The notes under the pieces were generated by a model. It worked only from the letters and a program-made list of their open reading frames with translations, ran no database searches and had not been told where the DNA came from. 64,000 nucleotides of DNA. Origin: Sphingomonas kaistensis (GTDB lineage Bacteria > Pseudomonadota > Alphaproteobacteria > Sphingomonadales > Sphingomonadaceae). Positions 58,135 through 64,000 of this stretch are shown piece after piece. Numbering within the stretch: position 1 is the stretch's first letter; each line of letters begins with the position of its first letter. The stretch spans positions 2,549,001 through 2,613,000 of the forward strand of contig NZ_JAATJC010000001.1 in NCBI RefSeq assembly GCF_011927725.1, given 5' to 3'. A program made the translations under genes and the position numbers.

Positions 58135-59637
58135 ATGCTTCGTCAGATCGATCATTTCATCGGTGGCACCTCGGTTGCGGCCGGGGACCGTTCGGGCGAG
58201 GTGTTCAACCCGTCCGCGGGCGACGTGCAGGCGACCGTCCGCCTCGGTTCGGCGACCGATCTGCAGAAGGCAGTCGACGCCGCCAACGCCGCGCTCCCCG
58301 GCTGGGCCGCGACCAATCCGCAGCGCCGCGCCCGGGTGATGTTCAACTTCAAGGCGCTGGTCGAGAAGAACATGGACGAGCTCGCCGGAATCCTCTCGAG
58401 CGAGCATGGCAAGGTGATCGCTGACGCCAAGGGCGACATCCAGCGCGGGCTGGAGGTGATCGAGTTCGCCTGCGGCATCCCGCACGCGCTGAAGGGTGAG
58501 TATACGCAGGGCGCGGGGCCGGGGATCGACGTCTACTCGATGCGCCAGCCGCTTGGCATCTGCGTCGGGATCACCCCGTTCAACTTCCCGGCGATGATCC
58601 CGATGTGGATGTTCGGCGTCGCCATCGCCTGCGGCAATGCGTTTATCCTCAAGCCCTCCGAGCGCGATCCGACCGTGCCGGTGCGCCTCGCCGAACTGAT
58701 GACCGAGGCCGGGTTGCCCGATGGTATCCTCAACGTCGTTCATGGCGACAAGGAGATGGTCGACGCGGTCCTCGACCACCCCGACGTCAAGGCGATCAGC
58801 TTCGTCGGGTCGAGCGACATCGCGCAGTACATCTACTCGCGTGGCACCGCCAACGGGAAGCGGGTCCAGGCGTTCGGCGGGGCCAAGAATCACGGCATCG
58901 TCATGCCCGACGCCGATCTCGACCAGGTGGTCAGCGACCTGACCGGCGCGGCGTTCGGCTCGGCCGGCGAGCGCTGCATGGCGCTGCCGGTGGTGGTGCC
59001 GGTCGGCGAGAAGACTGCCGACGCGCTGCGCGCCAAGCTGATCCCCGCGATCGAGGCGCTGCGGGTCGGTGTGTCGACCGATCCCGACGCCCATTACGGC
59101 CCGGTGGTCAACGAAGCGCACAAGAACCGGGTCGAGGAGTGGATCCAGACCTGCGCCGACGAGGGCGGCGAACTGGTGGTCGATGGCCGCGGCTTCAGCC
59201 TGCAGGGCTCGGAGAAGGGCTATTTCGTCGGGCCAACCCTGTTCGACCATGTGAAGCCGCACTTCCGCTCGTATCAGGAAGAAATCTTCGGGCCGGTGCT
59301 GCAGATCGTGCGCGCTGCCGACTTCAACGAAGCGGTGCGCCTGCCGAGCGAGCATCAATATGGCAACGGCGTCGCCATCTTCACCCGCAACGGCCATGCC
59401 GCGCGGGAATTCGCGGCACGGGTGAATGTCGGAATGGTCGGGATCAACGTGCCGATCCCGGTGCCGGTCGCCTATCACACCTTCGGCGGCTGGAAGCGGT
59501 CTGGCTTCGGCGACACCAACCAGCACGGGATGGAAGGCGTCAAGTTCTGGACCAAGGTCAAGACCGTGACCGCGCGCTGGCCCGACGGCGGGGTCGGCGA
59601 CGGCGGCAACGCCTTCATCATCCCGACCATGGGGTGA
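58135..59637 (+). CDS. mmsA: Methylmalonate-semialdehyde dehydrogenase (CoA-acylating)
   Basis: 500 residues, standard length. It converts methylmalonate semialdehyde to propionyl-CoA in valine catabolism, using CoA instead of water. Visible features are GICVGITPFNFPAMIPMWMF, LKPSERDPTVPVRLAEL, QAFGGAKNHGIVMPDADLDQ (FGGAKNH where ordinary ALDHs have ELGGK) and GSAGERCMALPVVV with the catalytic Cys. The lack of the general-base Glu fits the CoA-dependent class. An acyl-CoA dehydrogenase of the same pathway type lies at 62879. Confidence 0.95.
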   Translation: MLRQIDHFIGGTSVAAGDRSGEVFNPSAGDVQATVRLGSATDLQKAVDAANAALPGWAATNPQRRARVMFNFKALVEKNMDELAGILSSEHGKVIADAKGDIQRGLEVIEFACGIPHALKGEYTQGAGPGIDVYSMRQPLGICVGITPFNFPAMIPMWMFGVAIACGNAFILKPSERDPTVPVRLAELMTEAGLPDGILNVVHGDKEMVDAVLDHPDVKAISFVGSSDIAQYIYSRGTANGKRVQAFGGAKNHGIVMPDADLDQVVSDLTGAAFGSAGERCMALPVVVPVGEKTADALRAKLIPAIEALRVGVSTDPDAHYGPVVNEAHKNRVEEWIQTCADEGGELVVDGRGFSLQGSEKGYFVGPTLFDHVKPHFRSYQEEIFGPVLQIVRAADFNEAVRLPSEHQYGNGVAIFTRNGHAAREFAARVNVGMVGINVPIPVPVAYHTFGGWKRSGFGDTNQHGMEGVKFWTKVKTVTARWPDGGVGDGGNAFIIPTMG

Positions 59638-59642
59638 GGCGG

Positions 59643-60581
59643 ATGCGCCTGATCCCCCTGCTGCTGGCGCTGCTCCTCACCGGTGCGCCGGCAGCAGCGG
59701 CGGACAAGCGCATCGCCCTCACCTTCGACGACGCGCCCCGGCAGCGCGGGGCGTTTTTCACTCCGGACGAACGGGCAAAGCGGCTGATCGCCGGTCTCCG
59801 CAGGGCGAAGGTGCGTCAGGCCGCTTTCTTCGTGAATCCGGGTAACTTCGGGAAGAATGACGGGGTAGGCGGCGAACAAAGGATCGCCGCCTATGTCCGG
59901 GCCGGGCATGTCATCGCCAATCACAGCTGGAGCCATCCGGCGCTGACCGACGTCCCGGCGACCGATTACATCGCCAATATTGACAAGGCCGAAGAGTGGC
60001 TAAAGCGGCGGCCCGGCCACCGCCCGTGGTTCCGCTTTCCGTACCTTAACGAAGGCCGCGCCGACAAAGCCAAGCGCGATGCGGTCCGTGCGGCGCTCGC
60101 CCAGCGAGGGCTGCGCAACGGCTATGTCACCGCCGACGGCGCCGACTGGAACATGGAAGCACTGACGACCGACGCGGTGAAGGCGGGCAAGCGCGTCGAC
60201 CGCGAGGCGCTGCGCGCCCTCTACGTCGAGACGATGGTCGGCGCGGCGGAATATAGCGACGCCCTTGCCCGCAAGGTGCTGCGCCGGGCCCCGGCGCAGG
60301 TTCTTCTGCTGCACGAAACCGACCTTGCCGCCTTGTACATCGCCGATCTGGTCAAGGGGCTGCGCGAGGCGGGCTGGACGATCGTCACCGCCGACGAGGC
60401 TTATGCGGACCCGCTTGGGTCCAGCCAGCCGGACGTCCCGTCGACGCAGGGCACGCTGACCGAGGCTCTGGCGTGGGAGCAGGGCCTGCCCGCTCCGCGC
60501 TGGTATGACCGGGTCGCTCCCAAGGTCGCCGATCCACTGTTCCGCGCCCGGGTGCTGCACGAAGGCGACACGCCGAAATAA
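59643..60581 (+). CDS. Secreted polysaccharide deacetylase
   Basis: 312 residues from ATG 59643, five bases after the mmsA stop. The signal peptide MRLIPLLLALLLTGAPAAAA is cleaved near 20. The NodB fold has IALTFDDAPRQRG (catalytic base Asp and metal Asp) and IANHSWSHPALTD (metal His pair). RFPYLNEGR and LLLHETDLAAL are the later motifs. It removes N- or O-acetyl groups from a glycan, perhaps peptidoglycan or an exopolysaccharide. The close spacing suggests cotranscription with mmsA. Confidence 0.9.
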   Translation: MRLIPLLLALLLTGAPAAAADKRIALTFDDAPRQRGAFFTPDERAKRLIAGLRRAKVRQAAFFVNPGNFGKNDGVGGEQRIAAYVRAGHVIANHSWSHPALTDVPATDYIANIDKAEEWLKRRPGHRPWFRFPYLNEGRADKAKRDAVRAALAQRGLRNGYVTADGADWNMEALTTDAVKAGKRVDREALRALYVETMVGAAEYSDALARKVLRRAPAQVLLLHETDLAALYIADLVKGLREAGWTIVTADEAYADPLGSSQPDVPSTQGTLTEALAWEQGLPAPRWYDRVAPKVADPLFRARVLHEGDTPK

Positions 60582-60691
60582 TCGCGCTTCCACAATCGTT
60601 TCGGCGCTATCCTGTCGTTGACAGTCAAACCCGGATTTTGCTCCATCCGCCTGGGGTGCCGCGCGTCACGCGGCCAAAGGGGGTTTGATTG

Positions 60692-61918
60692 ATGACTGTT
60701 TTTCTGCGTTCGTCGGCCGCGCTGGTGGCTGTGTTCTTCGCATTGCAGGCGGCGCCGGCAGCGGCGCAGCCCAAGGTCGAGAACGGCGACAGCGCCGAGG
60801 AGATCGCCAAGGATGCGGCGCGCGACCTCAAGGACAATCGCTTCTACAACAAGCCGGGCGCGACGCGCGCGCAATATGATGCCGACTGGCAGGAATGCCG
60901 CCTGATCGCGCGCGGCAGCCAGCTGCCGCGCGGATCGAGCAGCTATTACAATCCGATGATGTACAACCCGTCCATCTCGCCGCTCGCGGCCGGGATCGGC
61001 GGGGGGATTGGCGCCGCCATTGCCGCGGCCATTGCCGAAGGCGCGGCGCGGCGCGAGAATCGCAAGCGCTGCCTGCTGATCCGCGGCTGGCAAATGGTGA
61101 AGCTGCCGCAGGACAAGGCGCAGGCGATCGCGGCGATGACCGACGAGGCCAAGGAAGCTTATTTCAACTCCATCGTCGGCGCGGCGCAAGTCAGCGGCGA
61201 GATCGAGCGGAAGGACAAGTTCACACCGCTCGAGGATCCGGCGCTCGCGGTCGGAGCAGGCCTCGCTTCACCCGCGACATTGTGGCTGCACAAGGACCCG
61301 GCCAAGGCCGTGATGCCGGTGCTTGCCGAGGGCCAGGGCGCGGTGGTGGTCGCGTTCAACCGCAACAACCCCGCCGCCAAGGATCGCTTCGGCCGGATCG
61401 AGCTCTACCGCTACGACGCCGCCAAGGGCGACCTCCACTACCAGCCGCGCGACTGGAAGAAGAAGGGCGACCTCACGACCTACGTCGTGCCGATCATCGC
61501 AGGTGACCGCCGCGCGGGCTACGAGCTGCGCGTGATCCCGGTCACCGCGGGCGATTACGTGCTGGGCGGCTGGACCGTCGGCACCAACACGCCGGCCGCC
61601 AGCAGCTATTGCTTCGGCGCCCCGACCTTCAGCGTGAAGGCGGGCGAATATGTCTATCTCGCCGACGCCACCCCGGTGATGGGCGCGCAGCTGGCCGACG
61701 GCAGCAAGACCTCGACCATGGTGCTGACCCGCAACATGGCGCAGGCGCAGGGCGAGCTGGCGAAGCTCCGCCCCGAGCTTGCCGGCAAGCTGACCGAAGC
61801 CTCGATCCGCAATCGCGCTTCCTACAGCTGCGCGTCGGTGACGATGGACCGCTACGACTGGCCGGGCGCCGCGGACGTTGCCGCAGTCGAGGCCGAAGGC
61901 GCCGAGGGCGGCCGCTGA
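60692..61918 (+). CDS. Secreted hypothetical protein
   Basis: 408 residues from ATG 60692 with a signal peptide (LRSSAALVAVFFALQAAPAAAQ region). Two parts are visible. The N-terminal one has a cysteine and a basic helix (YDADWQECRLIARGSQLPRG), then a glycine/alanine-rich segment (AAGIGGGIGAAIAAAIAEGA), possibly membrane associated, followed by KRCLLIRGWQMVKLP. The C-terminal one is a beta-rich domain (VVVAFNRNNPAAKDRFGRIE, VVPIIAGDRRAGYELRVIPV, GDYVLGGWTVGTNTPAASSY). I recognise no family. The next gene overlaps its stop through a CTGA. Confidence 0.65.
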   Translation: MTVFLRSSAALVAVFFALQAAPAAAQPKVENGDSAEEIAKDAARDLKDNRFYNKPGATRAQYDADWQECRLIARGSQLPRGSSSYYNPMMYNPSISPLAAGIGGGIGAAIAAAIAEGAARRENRKRCLLIRGWQMVKLPQDKAQAIAAMTDEAKEAYFNSIVGAAQVSGEIERKDKFTPLEDPALAVGAGLASPATLWLHKDPAKAVMPVLAEGQGAVVVAFNRNNPAAKDRFGRIELYRYDAAKGDLHYQPRDWKKKGDLTTYVVPIIAGDRRAGYELRVIPVTAGDYVLGGWTVGTNTPAASSYCFGAPTFSVKAGEYVYLADATPVMGAQLADGSKTSTMVLTRNMAQAQGELAKLRPELAGKLTEASIRNRASYSCASVTMDRYDWPGAADVAAVEAEGAEGGR

Positions 61919-62301
61919 GGCGGACGGAAGGCAGCTCGCCCTACGAGGCGGCCTACGGCTTTTCCCGGGCGGTGCGGGTGGGCGAGCGGATACTCGTCTC
62001 CGGCACCGCGCCGGTGGAGCCGGACGGCAGCTCGACCCCGGGTGATGCGGCGGCGCAGGCGCGTCGCTGCTTCGCGATCATCCTGAAGGCGGTCGAGGAC
62101 CTCGGCGGCTCGGCGGCGGATGTGGTGCGCACTCGCATGTATATCGTCGACCCGGCCGATGCCGATGCGGTGGGCCAGGTGCATGGCGAAATCTTCGGTG
62201 GGGTGCGGCCCGCGGCGACCATGGTCGTCGTGAGCGCACTTCTTCGTGCCGAATGGTTGGTCGAAATCGAAGCCGAGGCGTTGGTCGGGGATGAAGTCTA
62301 G
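61915..62301 (+). CDS. RidA/YjgF-family protein, possible CTG start
   Basis: About 128 residues if it starts at CTG 61915 (CTGA overlapping the previous stop). The usual N-terminus SPYEAAYGFSRAVRVGERI would then be kept; GTG 61972 or 61978 would cut the first strand. Family motifs are VSGTAPVEPDGS, VVRTRMYIVDPADADAVGQV (the Arg of the active site) and the final LVEIEAEAL (Glu). RidA proteins hydrolyse reactive enamine/imine intermediates. The lipoprotein gene begins inside its 3' end (11-base overlap). Confidence 0.85.
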   Translation: MRRTEGSSPYEAAYGFSRAVRVGERILVSGTAPVEPDGSSTPGDAAAQARRCFAIILKAVEDLGGSAADVVRTRMYIVDPADADAVGQVHGEIFGGVRPAATMVVVSALLRAEWLVEIEAEALVGDEV

Positions 62302-62854
62302 CCTCATCCCCCTTCTCGCCGCCCTTCCCCTCCTCGCCTGCACCCCCGCTGCGGACAAAGCCGACACCGGCGAAGTCATCGCCCAGCAAGGCGGGGTCGG
62401 CGACGGTCCGACCGGCCGGGTCGGCAATCCCGTCGCCAAGGGCGCGGAGAAAGGCCCGATCCCCGACGATATCGACGAAGGCGTCGCACCAGCCGCCAAT
62501 TCTGCAGCGAACGAGGCCGCGCCGGCCGCGAAGCCGACCTCCATTCCGGCCCGGTTCCACGGCCGTTGGGGTCTGACCGCCAACGATTGCAAGCCGGAGT
62601 TCGCAAGCGCCGCCAAGGGGCTGATGGTGGTCAATGACAGCCGCCTCACCTTCTACGAAAGCCGCGGCACGCTCGACCGGATCGACAGCTGGACCCCGGC
62701 CAACCGCTTCACCGCCAATTACGGTTTCTCGGGCGAAGGCATGACCTGGGAGCGGGTCGTCACGTTCGAGCGCAACGGGGCCAAGTTGCGACGGACCGAG
62801 AAGGGAGGCGACGAAGGACCGGTCGACCTCACCTACACCGCTTGCCCGGCCTGA
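62291..62854 (+). CDS. Hypothetical lipoprotein
   Basis: 187 residues from ATG 62291. The N-terminus MKSSLIPLLAALPLLACTPA is a lipoprotein signal with lipobox LLAC. Residues 20-80 are Ala/Pro/Gly-rich and probably disordered. The C-terminal domain (RFHGRWGLTANDCKPEFASA, then FYESRGTLDRIDSWTPANRF and WERVVTFERNGAKLRRTEKG) has two cysteines and a beta character. It is a small extracytoplasmic beta domain of unknown family. Its start overlaps the RidA gene. Confidence 0.7.
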   Translation: MKSSLIPLLAALPLLACTPAADKADTGEVIAQQGGVGDGPTGRVGNPVAKGAEKGPIPDDIDEGVAPAANSAANEAAPAAKPTSIPARFHGRWGLTANDCKPEFASAAKGLMVVNDSRLTFYESRGTLDRIDSWTPANRFTANYGFSGEGMTWERVVTFERNGAKLRRTEKGGDEGPVDLTYTACPA

Positions 62855-62878
62855 TGCGCCTGCGCTAACGCGCGCGGC

Positions 62879-64000
62879 ATGTCCCAGTTCGACCTCACCG
62901 ACGACCAGCGCCAGATCCAGGATCTGGCGCGGCAATTCACTGCCGCCGAAATCACGCCCAATGCCGCCGAGTGGGACGAGAAGCATCACTTCCCCCGCGC
63001 CACCGTGCAGAAGGCGGCGGAGCTCGGTTTCGGCGCGATTTACGTGTCGGAGGAGAGCGGCGGGATCGGGCTCGGGCGGCTCGAATCGGCGCTGATCTTC
63101 GAAGCGATGAGCTATGGCTGCCCGTCGACCAGCGCGTTCATCTCGATCCACAACATGGCGGCGTGGATGATCGACCGCTTCGGAAGCGCGGGCGTCAAGG
63201 ACAAGTATCTGCCGAGCATGATCGGGATGGAGCGCTTGGGCTCCTACTGCCTGACCGAGCCGTCGAGCGGATCGGACGCGGCGGCGCTCAAGACCCGCGC
63301 GGTGCGGGACGGCGACCATTATGTCGTCAGCGGCTCCAAGGCGTTCATCTCGGGCGGCGGCGAGAACGAGATCTACGTCACCATGGTCCGCACCGGCGAG
63401 GACGGTCCCAAGGGGATCACCGCGCTGGTCATCGAAAAGGACATGCCCGGCGTCAGCTTCGGCGCGCAGGAGCGCAAGCTCGGATGGCACAGCCAGCCCA
63501 CCGCGCAGGTCAATTTCGACGAGGTCCGGGTGCCGGTCGAGAACCGCGTCGGCGGCGAGGGCGAAGGCTTCCGCATCGCGATGATGGGCCTCGACGGCGG
63601 ACGGCTCAATATCGGCGCCTGCAGCCTGGGCGGGGGTCAGCGCTGCCTTGACGAGGCGGTTGCCTACACCAAGGAGCGCAAGCAGTTCGGCACCGCCATC
63701 GCCGACTTCCAGAACACCCAGTTCATGCTGGCCGACATGGCAACCGAGCTGGAGGCCGCCCGTGCGCTGCTCTATCTCGCGGCGGCCAAGGTCACCGACA
63801 ATGCGCCCGACAAGACCCGCTTCGCGGCCATGGCCAAGCGGCTTGCGACCGACACCGGGTCGACCATCGCCGATCGCGCGCTGCAGCTTCACGGCGGCTA
63901 CGGCTACCTGATGGATTATCCGATCGAGCGCTTCTGGCGCGACCTTCGGGTCCATTCGATCCTCGAAGGGACCAACCAGGTCATGCGCATGATCACCGCG
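62879..64000 (+). CDS. Acyl-CoA dehydrogenase, partial at right edge
   Basis: 374 codons from ATG 62879 to the edge, with the frame still open, so only a few C-terminal residues are missing. The ACAD fold shows YCLTEPSSGSDAAALKTRAV, VSGSKAFISGGGENEIYVT, and the late motif ERFWRDLRVHSILEGTNQVM, which carries the catalytic Glu. The sequence is of the isobutyryl-CoA/short-branched-chain type (ALDGGRLNIGACSLGGGQ region: MGLDGGRLNIGACSLGGG). With mmsA 3.2 kb upstream on the same strand it suggests valine catabolism. The next pathway genes would lie beyond the window. Confidence 0.9.
   Translation, partial: MSQFDLTDDQRQIQDLARQFTAAEITPNAAEWDEKHHFPRATVQKAAELGFGAIYVSEESGGIGLGRLESALIFEAMSYGCPSTSAFISIHNMAAWMIDRFGSAGVKDKYLPSMIGMERLGSYCLTEPSSGSDAAALKTRAVRDGDHYVVSGSKAFISGGGENEIYVTMVRTGEDGPKGITALVIEKDMPGVSFGAQERKLGWHSQPTAQVNFDEVRVPVENRVGGEGEGFRIAMMGLDGGRLNIGACSLGGGQRCLDEAVAYTKERKQFGTAIADFQNTQFMLADMATELEAARALLYLAAAKVTDNAPDKTRFAAMAKRLATDTGSTIADRALQLHGGYGYLMDYPIERFWRDLRVHSILEGTNQVMRMITA

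Overview
The window is a 64 kb piece of a GC-rich alphaproteobacterial chromosome, most likely from a member of the order Sphingomonadales. This rests on an alpha-type LexA with GTTC-N7-GTTC operators, a tonB-exbB-exbD-exbD operon, a short LOV-HTH photoreceptor resembling EL222 of Erythrobacter, a poly-proline outer-membrane beta-barrel protein, CckA, and many secreted metallopeptidases. It is mostly core chromosome. I see no rRNA, tRNA, CRISPR array, prophage or transposase gene.

Left part (1-13.1 kb): a divergent glutaredoxin-membrane fusion gene and merR pair share a textbook Mer-type operator. A tpiA-secG-pyrG cluster follows on the minus strand. Then come ppiD, a lone trpG/pabA glutaminase and lexA, whose promoter carries three GTTC boxes in register. 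Next are a PRC-barrel protein, a membrane TIR-TPR protein, and uvrA with an SOS box just upstream of its start. lexA and uvrA therefore form part of a recognisable SOS regulon.

An AT-rich island (about 13.13-14.95 kb) lies between uvrA and a DUF2726 gene. It carries two overlapping genes, an uncharacterised SAM methyltransferase and an AlkB-type dioxygenase. It is the strongest candidate here for an undescribed module. A second, smaller AT-rich segment (42.3-43.4 kb) holds another methyltransferase gene and is bracketed by copies of a short repeat.

Middle part (15.6-36 kb): an alpha/beta hydrolase gene broken by a C-tract frameshift, rppH, a SodC lipoprotein gene, the TonB energy-transduction operon with a strong terminator, a folate pair (FolM-like reductase and folB), a translationally coupled DUF1285-CoA Nudix-cca operon, the LOV-HTH regulator divergent from the outer-membrane protein, an L,D-transpeptidase, and a same-strand run of M13 peptidase-cckA-receiver protein. 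smpB and several small uncharacterised genes follow.

Right part (36-64 kb): an OmpA-like protein, a Baeyer-Villiger-type monooxygenase, an Nfu-type Fe-S scaffold, a thiolase, a copper pair (PCuAC chaperone and SCO), selO overlapping astD, dnaB, dcd, a DUF1508 protein, rnr, a DMT transporter, M28 and M3 peptidases, and a run that includes mmsA and, at the edge, an acyl-CoA dehydrogenase that would fit valine catabolism. Both window edges cut genes. Products are inferred from sequence motifs alone; no database search was run.
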